DNA of 64,000 bases from Homalodisca vitripennis (GCF_021130785.1 NC_060215.1:71927501-71991500); one strand, 5' to 3'; counted from the stretch's first letter, positions 10,411 to 23,370 are shown. Notes: a model not told the origin generated them from the sequence alone. Numbers and translations: made by a program.

Positions 10411-13400
10411 TTAAAAGGTCGAATTCGCATTCAATTCATAAAACTAGGTTGAATCACTCAGAAGTATTTCCAATTTATTACTTGCATGATTTTTTTAGTA
10501 AATTTATCTTCACAAACTTGTATATGCGTATAAAATGCAGTATTTAGTCATTTTAAAAACGTTTTGCGGCTTAAAATGTTCTGAAATCAATTTCTAATTT
10601 GCACTACAATATTGTACATGATACTACCATCGCAGTAGTACTAATATGGCAGATAACGTGTTATTCTGTACGGAAGATCTTTATTCAAATGTAAAATGAA
10701 TAATTATCGAGTATTTAAGTCATTAAACTTGTGGACAGTACATGTTTAATAAGTTCAAGCCTCTGCACGAACTGTGAAGGTGGGGAGTGACTACATATGA
10801 ATTCTTCGCTACAAGTGAGGTTTAGCTTCTTTACCATGCACTGAAATAAAGACATCCACTTCACGCTTAGGATAAACTTATTCAGCGCATGGATATTTTG
10901 GGGTACTTACAAGGCGCTAAATTATCCCCCCCCCCCCATATTTCAAAGATGGCTTATTCAACGCACATACGTGGTCTAATGTTTGGTCCCTCTAGTCTTA
11001 ATATACTCATTAATGCTATGGACAAATAAATATTTTTATTGCGACGTTGTATTGCGTCCGTATTGGAATTAAAACTGCAAGCTAGTATAGATGGATGCTA
11101 ATTCCAGTAAACGATAGTAAACACGAATCGGAAATAGCACATCCTGAAATTAGTACCCCCTCATTAGGCTACGTTCCAAGCACCTTGTTCATAAAACATA
11201 TTTTTCACTTTTGAGTCAAATGAAGTTGAAGTTTTAAATAAATAAATAAATGTTCTTATCAACTTATTATTCACATTTATTTTAGTAGGCTCATACACTG
11301 ATATAATTAGGCGAGTTAAAAATCATACTTAGATGACCACTACGAAAATAAGTTACAAAAGTGTGTATATTTATCAATAGTTTGTGTTATCTTATGCTGA
11401 GTTCCTCCCGATTATTGCTATGATTTAGATCTCAGTGGTCTGTTCAAAACTTACCTATTCTAACACACTATGCTGATTAGCTATTTTTCAGATAACTAAC
11501 TAATTAATTCTCAAATAAACTGATATCACAGAGTGTTGATGGAGCCGACGGAGCGTTATGAGAGTATTTTCGTAATTAAATATACTTAATTAAAGACAGT
11601 CCAAAAGCGACTTCATGAACAAAATGTAAACTTAAAGTTAATATCGAATTAAACAGATGTTTGAAGTACAACGTTTTTTAAAACATAAACAAAAGAAAAG
11701 TATGATGTTAATCTCAGATTATTTTATGAAAATACCCAAAATATCTGTACAAACTGTCAAATCGAGGAATTAATAAAAAAAACATAAAATGAGTAAAATT
11801 GAATGCTGAAGAAATATCGAAAACAGTAATACTGATAGCTATGAGTCAAAACTCGTATGATTTTTTAGAGAAAAATTAGGTGTCTCTTCTATTAGAAACA
11901 AATAAAGACGATACTGTTTCAAGAGTCAGTGCCACCATGGAATAAAAAGTACCATGTATTGAAACTACTTTCAAAGACCTAGAATAATTTGTCTAGTCTT
12001 GAAAAGAACTTAGGTTTGAAGAATGAATACTAATTGTAGGATTTCCTATCACGCTCGGATAGACCAAGCAAGCATTAAGCCCTTTTCATAAGGTCCAGAT
12101 TGTCATGGCTAGAGGACTGACTTTACCTTTAAGGCAGCCTATCCATTTTGAGAGTCCGACAAAACTATGACTAAAATATATTAACTGTATCATTACAACA
12201 ACACAACAAACAAGAAACAGTGGAATTATCGTCATATCTATTGTTTCCAAGTTAGGTTGCTGCAACATTCTTTGGAAAGGCTCCCCTATCAGTAGTGAAA
12301 AACATTAACCTTCCTTTTGGCCGCCACAAAACCGAAAACCTTTTTTGATGAAGACTTAAGAGAGACTCTTGTCCGCTGCTGGCTGCGCATTTGGGACTCC
12401 ACTTCAAGAGAGAGTGCTTTTCTAAATTACATACAAATTGCGCCGATGGTCACTTTTCAGGGACAGTCCATGTACACTGACGGTCACTTTTCAACGTTAC
12501 CTTTTTGTAACCAATATATTAAGTTTTTCGTAGAGACCCAAGTCTATTCTGACTGATCAGCAATTAATAAATCAATCTGAATGAAGCATTGTTATAGTCT
12601 TAACTCAAGAACTATGAGCATTATTGTTGTTGCTACATAAAGAATGTCATACTGCAACTACCATAATTTAATCCACAAATAATTCAACTAATTAATAACG
12701 TCTTTTACTGTTATCACATTTCTATTTCAAATATAACTCAAAACTCATTTTTTTATTTCTATTATTTTTTTTATGTTGTATTTTAACTGAAAGAGTGCAA
12801 TTGAGGTTAAAGGATTTTAATTACAAACCATATTGTCAACATAACATTACCAACTCATCATTTATTGTTAAACCATTTACTTTGGAGAATCCTACTCAGT
12901 ACAGTAATATAGTAGTTTTAATGAGACCCACGACATTGGTAATGTGAAAAGTATAATCCAGTCGTAAGGTCCTCCTGATTTATAACAAAGCTTCTCTGCT
13001 CTAAAATTGTACCGATCTGAGCTTCACCACTTTATTTCAAACTGACTTTCTCTAATAATTTATATTAAATATAGATTTTGTCATAAAAAGCCTATTTTAA
13101 ATATAAATTCTAAACCATTAGTATTAACAGATAATCTTGTTTCTACAATTCATTAGCAATAAGACACAAAACTCAAACTTTTGAAATATTTATAGATTTG
13201 AACCGAGTTCCTGTTTAAAACTTTATCCTCACGTTACAAGCAGAGTTTCAGATGCGGAGCCGGCAGCTAGCTATCGCACTCTCTTAAGATTGGAAAATGA
13301 AACTACTAAATACATATCTCCATAAATCCCTAATAAAAACTAGATTAAAGTTTAACATCAACTGAAGCCTTATTTTCTAACTTTAAAAGGTAACGCAAGG

Positions 13401-13651
13401 CAAACGCAGTTCTTATGCAACTTAAGGATGTTTATAACCACACGAGAATAGAAGTAAAATAAAGGAGAAAAAAGTTCTTGCCTTTAAGAAATTAATTTTA
13501 ATTTCTATTTAATCTTTACTTCATTTATAGGAGGATCTTAAGCATCAGAGTTTAAACAAATCATCACTTATTAGCTAACCCAAGACGTACTGGATATTAT
13601 TTCAGCCAGCCAAGAGGAGTAAGTTTGTCGACACAACTGCAACAGACGTTT
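10411..13651. other. Intergenic A+T-rich DNA
   Basis: No gene recognised. Contents: a 12-13 base C run near 10926-10938, short TAAATAAA runs near 11239, and a 79-codon frame at 12317-12556 with no recognisable motif. Confidence 0.5.
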
Positions 13652-13713
13652 GTTAGCGGTTTTAGAGATTGCCTTTATGCAATTAATTACCAAACCCGTC
13701 TCTAAAATCTAAC
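13652..13713. repeat. Imperfect hairpin with POU/homeodomain-like loop
   Basis: GTTAG and TTTTAGAGA on the left (13652-13668) are matched by TCTCTAAAA and CTAAC on the right (13699-13713), leaving a loop that contains ATGCAATTAATTACC. The whole is about 62 bases, the size of an insect pre-microRNA. The loop also looks like a POU/homeodomain site. It matches no microRNA seed that I can name. A short decayed MITE is an equally simple explanation. Confidence 0.4.
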
Positions 13714-14370
13714 ATTGTTGAAGAGGATGAAGATGGAAAAGTGCAAACTGTACATCACCCTCGTCATACTAGCTCGCAGAATTACTTGACTCCGTTTTCA
13801 GTATAGAACAATAGACACCTGTCAGTAACAAGGACGCTATTCAATCAGAGAACCGCATAAAAAAGGTTCCTTAACATTTCGAAGAGACAATTACTAGATA
13901 TATGTCCAGAAGCTGTCAGGTTAACTAAAAAATTAAGAACGTTTATTATAGTAATATAATTATTTGAATAGTACAAATATTTATTTGAAATACACAAGAA
14001 AAAAGATTGTAAATGGGTAAAACCTTACTAATAACAACTTTCCATAACATAAAACACTATTAAACGTTAATTTTTTCAGGGTCTTGACATTTTAGTATTT
14101 AGTGTAATAATATAAACAAATATATTATATTTTTAAAATAACTTAGTAAAAATATAAATCCACAAATTAACAGCTTAAAATAGTTTAACTTTATCATAAT
14201 AATAAACTGCTGTTTTAATTTACATAAGTAATATTTGGACCTTCTGAATTAGTGTATTATTTAATTGATGCCATACATATTGTCCAGAAATCATTCCATC
14301 ATAGCAGTTTAGTAAACGTATAAGATATTTATAACATTGTAACACTATTATAACACTGATTATTTGACGC
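13714..14370. other. Intergenic A+T-rich DNA
   Basis: No coding exon, repeat or RNA gene recognised. Confidence 0.5.
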
Positions 14371-14540
14371 TAAATGTGGGGCAGAGTGCTAACGCGGGAA
14401 AGATACAGGGAACCGCTCGCCAGTTTTACTACTGTAACATTACAGCAGCTGCCCACTAGAGTCACTTTTTACATTCCCGCGGCGGAGCTCTTCTATGCAT
14501 ACGAGCTAGGCACACAGCCTATGTGACCAAAAAGCAATGC
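14371..14540. promoter_or_regulatory. G+C-rich island with E2F-like sites
   Basis: A compact island with GCGGGAAA (14394-14401), the exact reverse of the E2F consensus TTTCCCGC, and an inverted partner ATTCCCGC (14473-14480). Between them lie a near-palindrome CTGTAAcaTTACAG and CAGCTG. The paired GCGGGAA/TTCCCGC arms flank about 73 bases. No transcript start or exon is evident. It may be an enhancer or an unrecognised promoter. Confidence 0.4.
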
Positions 14541-15129
14541 AGTTCTTTCTTGGCGAAGAGAAACTTACTCGGTTATACCGGGTGAACCACCTGGGCCACT
14601 GATTGTAGCTGTGTAACAACTGAAGATAGAACTCCTTTTCAACTGTAACCTCCCCCCACATTTTGTGGCCAAAGAATTCGATAAAATTATTTGGAACATC
14701 CTAAAAAATCGGTAAGGGGTATTTTGGGGGTGGTGGAGGGATTTATCTCAAGCGGTTTCAGTTTTGTAGGCAAACATAACAGTCCTAAGAAGATGCCTCA
14801 GTTTTAAAATAAAATGCATTGAAACGACAATAATTGGAGAACCGATATCTGCTCTCTTCTTCTTGTGTCAGAATGTGCATAATAAGTTTAAGCATGTTAT
14901 AAAGTTAATATGGTTAAAACACTCCTAAGATAAATAACAACAGCAAAATCGTTAGTAAAAAACACAAACGTCTAATTTAAATCCAAAACCAAGTATACAA
15001 GAATATGTTGCAGCTGTGCGCCTGTGTAGTGTAGTATCATGACGTCTTATAGTATAAATGTTCAATTTTTAAGTTTACTCTTGTCCTATTTCTCAATGCA
15101 GATATTCACATTGAATATATTTGTTGCTT
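14541..15129. other. Intergenic DNA before the LINE
   Basis: No gene recognised. CCACCTGGGCCACTG around 14590 and a G-rich patch near 14730 have no assignment. Confidence 0.45.
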
Positions 15130-17505
15130 GGTTATCTGATGGGTCAGAAGCGGCGTGTCTGTGTTGCGTGTAGACCACCATATGCACCATATTCTTGCAC
15201 CAAGTTCTCTGATGTATGTTTTGTTAATTGAAATGTCACCAGAAGTAGACTCGGTGATTCTGTTGGGCGACCTTATTGTGAATTTTCTTAGCCAAAGAAG
15301 AGAGGATGTTAATTTTGAGAAAATGTGTCATTCTTTGGGTGTCGTTCAAATTATAAGGGAACCCACTCGCATTACAGAGAGTACATCTTCTCTTATTGAC
15401 GTCCTAATTGTGGACAAGGATTTCAATCCAGTTGTGAGAACAGTTGATACTTCCAATATTTTTGAGCACAATGGGAAACGTATCACAGATCATAAGTTAA
15501 TATATTGTGTCGTGCGATGGAATGAACCCAAGTCTAAAGCTAAGTTCATCTCATATCGCCATTTTAAAGAGATATGATTTTAAATTTATTGAGATTGCCT
15601 CAAGTTTATGTTGGGAAGACATAATAACTCTGAAAGACGTAGATGACATCACTAATGAGTTAACCTCAAATATTATCCAAGTCTGACGCGTGCGCCCCTA
15701 TGGAAAGAAAGAGAAAAACAAGGAAAAGAACTCCTTGGAAATATTCCAACTTGATTATCCTTACACAAAAGAAGAACAAGTGTAATGATGTTTACTGTAC
15801 TTGAAAACACAAGAATCGAGATTCGAATGCTGCAGGGTTCATAATGTTCTCAATGTTGAAATACGATTGGCGAAAAAGAAGTATTTCGCCAAGAACCCAA
15901 ACATAAATAGCTCTAAGAGATTTTGGACTAAGTTACGAACTTGTGGCATTCTGAGTGCAAATGAAGAAAATCCCCATCCATTTTAATCAAAAGAGCTGAA
16001 TGGCTATTTTTATACCATGGGTTGTGGAGGGAACATAAGCATGGATAAACTTAGCTTCTTCAAGAAAAATAGGCACGCAGGTATCAATTCTCTTTTCACC
16101 CTTGTGCCTGTGTCTGAGCAAAAGATAAAAGAGCTCATGTCTTACAAATACTGCTTTTTGTATAGAAGGAGTATCCATTACTATGGCCAGACGGTTAAGC
16201 CCTTTTTATACTGGAACAATCACGTATCTAATCAATGTACTCGTATCTCTGAGTACTGGAAGGTTTCCTTCCTTGTAGAATCAAAACATAGCGATTCCTC
16301 TTCCAAAGACAAACAATCCTACTTCGATTTAACAGTTTCGACCAATATCCATCCATCCGGTACTTTTTAAAATACTGGAGAGGATTGTATCAGAACAGAT
16401 GGTCAGCTACTTGGAATCTGAGGAGTTACTGCCTGAAGCACAATCAGGTTTTAGACGGAGATTTAGCACCTGCTCCGCGCTTCTCAATGTCACTGATGAC
16501 CTGCTTTCTGCAAGGGATAATGGTTTTCAGACCTTGGTTACTGTTTCATACTTTTCACAAGTTTTCGACTCGGTTAATTTCGTATTGTGGTTAGCAAAGC
16601 TTAGATTTGATCATTTTTATAACAATACAGTTAGATAGTTCTCGTCGTATGTATTAGGGTTAATGGTCGGCTGTCTTCCATGCTACCCAGATTCGTTAGT
16701 GTCCTTCAGGATAGTTGCCTGGGATCATTACTCTTTCTTATATACACTGGAGGGTTAAACAGTTCTCTAAAGAACCCTTGGAGTGACTGAATGTTTACCT
16801 TGATTTTACGAACCATGTAAAATCTATACTATGTACATGCGTCGTGACCAAGCGTACATCCTATATAGATGTGTAGCCAGTGTCTACTCAGTCGGAAATT
16901 CTCCGCACAACAATTTTTCCTATTTTGTAATAGTAAGCTTTCCATCTTTCACTCGTTGTCTTACTCGGAGTAATGGTTGTCCGGAGTAGATTGCAAAACA
17001 GAGGTCTGAGATTTGTCTACAATCTCAAAAAATTTGATAACATCAGTGAATTTAGCATCGTTATAAGTTATAAAAGGTATAACACTATAACCTATAATGA
17101 TGGCAAATGTCCGAAATCCTATTATCCTTTCAAACCTTGCATCGTTATTAACAAACTTAAAAAGTGAATTTAGGTTAAGTTCTCAGGTGTTATCGATTAA
17201 AGACTGCTGCGACTTGCAAACTGCTCAACTTATCTATAAAGTACTTCGGACTGGCAAGCCTGAATCTCAGGCATAAGCTTATTAGGCATGAAATAAACAC
17301 TCGCAATACTCGACAGGACGGCCTAATTCATTTGCCAAGGGTCCGTCTAGAAATTGCCAAGAAATCCTTTAGCTACTTTGAACCAGAAATATACAATGCT
17401 TTGCCCCCGGCTTTGAAGAGCCTTAATTACAGTTTGTATAAAATGCATGTCAAAAAGATCTGTAAATCGGAGTTTGTAGCTTTGAAGAAAGCTTGCTGAA
17501 TAAAG
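15130..17505 (+). mobile_element. Decayed non-LTR retrotransposon (Jockey/CR1-like LINE)
   Basis: Fragments appear in the order expected of a LINE ORF2. First is the C-terminal half of an apurinic-type endonuclease: a YRPP-like phrase in one frame near 15165, ILLGDLIVNFLS at about 15257, and ITDHKLIYC near 15483. Then comes a connector with RLAKKKYFAKNPN (about 15865). Next is reverse transcriptase: LPEAQSGFRRRFSTC around 16430, a mutated FSQVFDSVN box near 16550, and a VLQDSCLGSLLFLIYT-type box near 16700. A LQNRGLRFVYNLKKFD segment follows near 16990, then a C-terminus with YFEPEIYNALPPALKSL before a stop at 17497. AATAAA overlaps it at 17499. Frames change and stops interrupt repeatedly, so the copy is dead; it lacks the 5' part, including the start of the endonuclease. 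Superfamily is inferred from motif style. Confidence 0.92.
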
Positions 17506-19205
17506 ACGTTATTTATTATTTTATTTTAAAGGTAGTGATTCTTTGAACCGATCTAAGAGCTGAATTCATACAATCTAATGTTCATCATATATGGTGTGAC
17601 TTGGAGGATTACATTTAATACGTGACCTATTGAAACTATTTTATTTCTAATAAATACTTGAAGATACTTAGTTTTCTTGATATCTGCAGTTAGCTGTGAT
17701 CAAATGGGGTTTATCATTAAATGCACCTGGCCACGCATCACGTCCCAGTGATGTGTCTTGCAGACGATATCAATAGTCATATCGTCAGGAAGCACATTAC
17801 ATTTTTATATTTATTTTAGGTATATTCTTTGTGATTAAGTTAACAAGAAAGATTATAGCCCCAAAGGTCTCTTGAATTGTTGAATGGGTCTTAATCTGTC
17901 TAGACTGTCATAAAATACCGAATGGTTCCTTACATCTTCCTTTTTTTTGGAAAATGGATGGAGATTAAATATTGCTTATATACAAACGTCAAGAAATGTA
18001 ATGACCATTCCCTAAAATTTGTATTTAATTTTCAACTAAAAGACGTTAATAGAGGGGTTAAATTATTTTTAATATTAATAGAAACTAATTCCTGGCTAGT
18101 ACTGCCCTATTGATAAGAATGGTCTAAAATAACATATAAACGTATCCGGTATAATACCCTACTAAAGCGAAAATGATAACGCCTTCAATTAGCTAACAGC
18201 AATACGTTTACTTAAAAGTAATAATTGCAGCTACTTTGTTCCGGGCGCTAACACAACGGAGACATCTAATAGAAATCCCATAATTTTTCACCTGTGACTA
18301 CTGCAAAATACAAGCAAAAATACAAATGCAAAAGAAGGAATAATCTCTGATTTATGTATTATTAAACTGAAAATATTGTATTTCTTGATTAGATTCAACG
18401 TGGTGCATGTACTTTAAACATTGAATATATAAACGTACTGATGAATGGAGAAGAATAATATCAAACAATCTCTACAATCACCACGGTATTTTGCAAGTTC
18501 TGTATTAGAAATCATGGGTATGTGTTAGAATTTGTGACACCGTTAAATTTATTTATTGTTGTGTACGTTATTCGACATATTATTTTATCAACATACACTA
18601 ATTATACAAGAATTAAAATGTTGCCATTTCATCAGAGATTCTGTAGTCTATTTTCACGCACTACTTATTACCGATTATAATAATTCCTTCACCCGAAGAA
18701 GTATAAACACGGTGATTGAAAAGTAAGTTGCACCCCCTCGAAGTTTTTGTTATTTTAGATACGTAAAATCTGTTTGCGGCACTCTTACTAAATACAAAGG
18801 GCTACACTAATAATGATAATTTGAAAATTTTTAATCCAGAGGGGGAAGAGAGGTGGGGGTAACTCACAATTTTTAAATAGCACATAGTCTTGTAACATAT
18901 CATTTTAAAGGTCTTGGTTATTCAATAAAATGCACACTTACAGAATTGAAATCAGGCCACCTTACCCAAAACATAACCATTTTACATTAAGATCTGAAGC
19001 TTTAGAAAAGGTCAATGGAAAATATATAATGAATTAAAATTTAGTTGGAATTATCAAACAGTGTAAATATATTTAAAGCCAATTAAATGAAACTTACATT
19101 TTATATGAAGACAAATTAAATTTGGATCCAAGTTTATTAGAAGAACTCAACGCGGACATAGAAAGACAGCTGAAATAAGACAAGCTATTTATTTTATATT
19201 AGTTT
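17506..19205. other. Intergenic DNA
   Basis: No gene recognised. GTGATTGAAAAGTAAGTTGCACCCCC near 18712-18738 is followed by several hundred bases of transposon-like text that I could not assign. Confidence 0.4.
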
Positions 19206-19250
19206 CTATATATATATAATATATATATATATTATATATATATTTTATAT
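19206..19250. repeat. (AT)n microsatellite, palindromic
   Basis: About 45 bases of alternating A and T, interrupted by AA and TT doublets. It borders a block of different composition starting at about 19255, suggesting that it marks an insertion edge. Confidence 0.9.
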
Positions 19251-19254
19251 AGTG

Positions 19255-19745
19255 TTTCCACCTCCACTCCGGCACAAGTCGTAAACCAGGCTTCTTTCCA
19301 TTTTCATTATTCCCTTCTTCCAATATCTCTTAACCTTGACATTTGTGCAGGCTACTACACATCTGTCCACCTCCCCACATCGCCCTTAGCGCTGAGAATC
19401 ATCGCATATCCTGTCTTCCTTTTCCATCCGTTTCTTTCTTCCTTGTTTATTTCGGCAGTTTCAGTCCTCTTACCTAGTTCCCGTACACACACTACACTTG
19501 ACTGCCCTGAGACTCAAGCTTCGTTGGTAGCGGCAGGCAGGCTTTTGGTGCCACCGAATGTAGTCATCATGAAAGTGTGGCAGAACGTTCAGTGCACTAC
19601 GATGTTTTAGACACAATTGTGCACCTGATGAGGCAATGAGAACACCTCTTCATCTAGGTTACACTTGATTTTGTAGTCTGGATGTCTGTGAGGTCGAAAC
19701 GATGTATGATGACGACTTCGAACTTCTTCGTCGTCGACTTATAAT
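19255..19745. repeat. Probable interspersed element, C+T-rich left half
   Basis: A 490-base block of distinct composition between two A+T-rich regions. It is pyrimidine-rich to about 19480, then contains GGTGCCACCGAATGTAGTC, CCTGATGAGGC and GGTCGAAACGATG. A short related phrase (CCACACCAAATGTAGTCATC) recurs near 45936. CTGATGAG followed by CGAAAC resembles retroelement ends. No reverse transcriptase is linked to it. Confidence 0.35.
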
Positions 19746-20799
19746 TTTAGACGATACGCTTCAGTAGTTTATTTTCAGAATGTTTTATTATTGCGCGATA
19801 TGTTAGATTTTTAAGCCACAATGATCTCTCCACCTTGTTCTTTAATTTGAAAGGATGTACTAATTATAAACTTTCCTGAAAAGGTTTGATATTTCAATAA
19901 AACACTAAGATTGATCAGGTTCACTAATTAGAGCACCTGACTGTACAAACTTTATTTTAGCAGGTTAGGAATGAGTTAGAATTAGATTAACTAAAACGTT
20001 TATCATTGTAATTCTAATGCCCTATCGGTTCCAAAGGCTGCAGAACAATACTGGCTTCATGGCAAATAATCTTAAATATCTCTGAAGTTTCACACATGAA
20101 GTTTTTGAGAAAAATTGAGAGGACTATAATAGTACACAACATATCATTACAAGCTTGAATTGTGCCAAATAAACTGTTGTATAATGCACTAGTATTAAAA
20201 TTATTAATTGAGATCTCTTACTGATAGGTCTCGTACTGTAGACGTCCGTTTTTTAGAATATGTCATATAGCAGTAAAGCAAAGAATTGAAGAAGCATTGT
20301 TTATGTAATTACAAAATAAAGTGAACTTACAAATATATTACAAGTGTATTAAGAAATGACATATTTAAATATGAGAAGGATATAGATTTTGACAGAAACA
20401 AAACTTTTGATAACTAAGCGTATTGTAACAAAAGAAAACCTAACTACAACTACGGAAATGACACAGATTCCTGCACATGTTTTATTCTTATTTTATGCAG
20501 GACGTTAATCAACAAGACGTTTATACCTGGACTTGCAAAGATTAGATTTTGTCTCTTCTCTCTCTTCAAAATTTCTAACCTACTAAAACATATACTTATT
20601 AAGCATGTTTATTATTCTTAATAAAAAGATATAACTCATCAAACGTAAATTATATTTAAGAGTGTAATATTATGCAAAAAGTTTGATTTGTGTGCTAATA
20701 CGGACCTTTACAGCACTAAAACAAATATAAAACCATCGGTGCAAGATTAGTTTATTACAGCAAGTGTCGTAACAGCCCTCGCTGATGTTCCAATGCAAA
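19746..20799. other. Intergenic A+T-rich DNA
   Basis: No coding exon or RNA gene recognised. Confidence 0.5.
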
Positions 20800-21340
20800 A
20801 TTCAAATGTATAGCTCATTTATTTCACTCTCGAGACTTCCTCACAATATTGTTTGAGACGAAAATGACGTGTCATAGAACTTATTCTTGTATAAAAAAAG
20901 TTTCATGCAAAATTTAAGGTATCCACATTAAATCTTTCTCGACATACTTACCAAATGATACACTCCGATTTTGTATTTAGGATACAAGTGTATATCCCAT
21001 GTATGAATGTCTTATGTGTGTATTCAGTTTGTTTACTAATTTATTTATTCTTCTATTTTCTCGTTGACAACATGGTTACCTATAAGACCAATGTAAAAAC
21101 ATTCGCTAACGCTCATCCAAATCCCATGGAGTGACCTGACTCATCACCGAACTTTGTGTCCCTCATATAGAAACGAAACTTTATGCACAATTTCCAAGTC
21201 TGTAGATCAGTTCGTTTTCGAAATACCGTGTGGATAGACAGACAGACAGACATACCCGTACATGAATGAAACTTTTCCAGCTCCACGAGTTCGCTAAAGC
21301 TCAGCCAATAAAATTCATTATTATGTGTCTTGTCTGTATT
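20800..21340 (+). repeat. Dispersed repeat family, copy A
   Basis: Contains modules shared with 22590-23370. One module has TTATGCA(C/A)AATTTCCAAGTC followed by a GTTCGTTTTCGA block and a run of GACA (about 21180-21255). Another is ATGGTTACCTATAAGAC (about 21071). A third is TTTTCCAGCTCCACGAGTTC followed by CTCAGC near 21270-21310. A partial module with TTTCATGCAAAATTTAAGG lies near 20902. The modules are diverged, so this is an old family. No protein is encoded; class unknown (SINE or MITE-like). Confidence 0.6.
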
Positions 21341-21689
21341 TTTAGAACAAATAACAATTATAACTTATATTTTTAAGCATTATACTTTTTGAGTAACTTG
21401 TACTGACATAATTTATTATATTTTTCAATTATATTGTTGCACCACATAATATAATTTTTTGTTTTAGGATACATTTAATAGATACACAACTGTTAAGGAC
21501 GAACCGTTAAACGATATTTAAAATGTTATTATTGTTTAAAGTTTTACACTTTTTGAACAGGTCAGAATAAAAATATAAAGTAGTTGTATTAACATTGATG
21601 CCGTACGAGTATGACAACTGTGATGGTGTGAACTATTATTTATCTAAGACACCGTATACAAGTTAATAACATGAGTACGGCGGGAGACT

Positions 21690-22080
21690 AACCAAAGCGT
21701 AAGTAAGTGATACTCGAACACAAATGGCTTTGTAGGTGATAGTCGACGCGGTTTGCCGAGGGTAGTTTATCTAATTCTGTGGTAAATTGATTGGCTGACT
21801 TGGTAATCACCCTCTTCCGCCAAGTAATCGAGTAAAAGCTTGGTGTCAGAGAAAAACCAGGATCAAGGGAACCGGGATGGAATGATTTGAAGCTAATCTG
21901 GAAACCCTCCCTCCCCGCGCTGTTGTCCGAGTTACATTTACAATTCCAGAGCAAGATTGCACGCTGAGCACTCAGCCGAAGTGGCCATCTCGCCATCCCG
22001 GCCCTTGAATAATGGAGAGCCGGTACTCCGTAGTGTCTGAGTCTGCCCACCTCACATTCACATACCGCCATTTCCCATTC
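21690..22080. promoter_or_regulatory. G+C-richer unique island between repeats
   Basis: A 390-base block of non-repetitive sequence with GATTGATTGG-like, TAATC and GTAATCG sites and ATCCCGG repeats. A 127-codon minus-strand frame covers most of it (21688-22071). The translation has no recognisable domain and no splice context, and I think the frame is open because the block is poor in TA. Regulatory island is the preferred reading; an orphan exon cannot be excluded. Confidence 0.35.
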
Positions 22081-22224
22081 GCTACAATAGTCTCTTTCAA
22101 AAAATCTCCACTTGTTGTTTTAAAATTCTTTAACTCACGGAGTCAGTCTTTGTCTTACATATCTTTGTTTACGACTCGTATATATTGATGATTGATTTTT
22201 TCGATTCATAAATATTAGGTTACG

Positions 22225-22263
22225 ATAAATAAATAAATAAATAAATAAATATATATATATATT
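22225..22263. repeat. (AAAT)n then (AT)n microsatellite
   Basis: Six AAAT units run directly into about seven AT units. Confidence 0.9.
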
Positions 22264-22589
22264 ATTGTGTTATGTAATGCTTTTTAATAAATTAGACTAG
22301 TTTATCAAATAGTCCTTGCCTCACATATCACAAGGTTTTGGACCTGTGGCCAAAAGACAATATAAAATCTGGTGATCACGATAGCTCTTAGCCTAATTTA
22401 TGTTTGAGGGAACATTTAGTTTATGTAAGTACTCTCGTACTCACATTCCAAATTGTGAAGCTGCTTTATTCTGTTCAAACCTGACTATGCGGTGTTGGTC
22501 TTCATTTTTAACAGCAGGGAGTGTTTGGTTCTGAAGCATATTACAACATGGTAGGATTATGCACCACACAACGAGCGCGTAATAGGCTT

Positions 22590-23224
22590 TGCCGAAATTG
22601 CATGCAATATTTCAAGTCCATAGTTCAATTTATTCTAGAGATGTCCTGCGGACAGAATACAATCATAAAGGAATAAATATTTATCCCCCTCCTACCCACC
22701 AGCAGAAAAAGAAAAATCTTGTCAACACACAGAGTTATCAATGACGCTTAGTCAATTTCCATGGTTGGACTCCACTCATACTTGTCTATGTAGAAATGCA
22801 GTTTTATGCAAAATTGTAAATCTAGCAATTAAACATATCTCAAGATATCTTGTCACATGATACATCACATTTTTGTTCATTAAGGCAGGTTTCTTAACAG
22901 AGTGTTTAACGATCCGGTGAGCTAAGGAGGGTCATACAAAGCAATAGTGAACCGACATCAAATCTTGACTCCATCTTTTAATATTGACTTTACAGTAAAT
23001 ATATACTGTTCACTCTATGAATGAAAGTCGCATGTTGAAATCTTATATGATTGGACAGAATTTCTTAACAAATTTATTTATTCTGCTACATTTTTCTTGC
23101 CATCATGGTTACCTATAAGACCCACAAACAAATATTCACTAATGCTTAACCAAAACCTATGAAGTAATATTAACCATACTCAAACTCGAGTGTTGCCAGT
23201 ATAGTAATAAATAAATAAGTAATA

Positions 23225-23259
<35 letters not shown>

Positions 23260-23370
23260 TTTGTTTTCGATGTATAATGTGAATAGGTAGACAGAAATAA
23301 AATTTTCCAGCCCCTCGAGTAACAACAAGGCTTTGTTTGTTAGTGTTTTATGTATGATTCATTAAAACTC
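22590..23370 (+). repeat. Dispersed repeat family, copy B
   Basis: Diverged counterpart of 20800-21340, with modules in the same order. GCATGCAATATTTCAAGTCC is near 22600, TTTTATGCAAAATTGTAAATC near 22801, CATGGTTACCTATAAGACC near 23104, and ATTTTCCAGCCCCTCGAGT near 23300. An (AT)n tract (23227-23256) interrupts the last part. Confidence 0.6.
23227..23256. repeat. (AT)n microsatellite
   Basis: Fifteen uninterrupted AT units inside repeat copy B. Confidence 0.95.

Noticed and set aside
16399..16638. Intact reverse transcriptase gene
   Set aside because: The catalytic region is absent or mutated and frames break before and after; it is a dead LINE copy.
19628..19705. Hammerhead ribozyme
   Set aside because: CTGATGAG and CGAAAC occur but about 70 bases separate them and I see no stem II that closes next to both cores.
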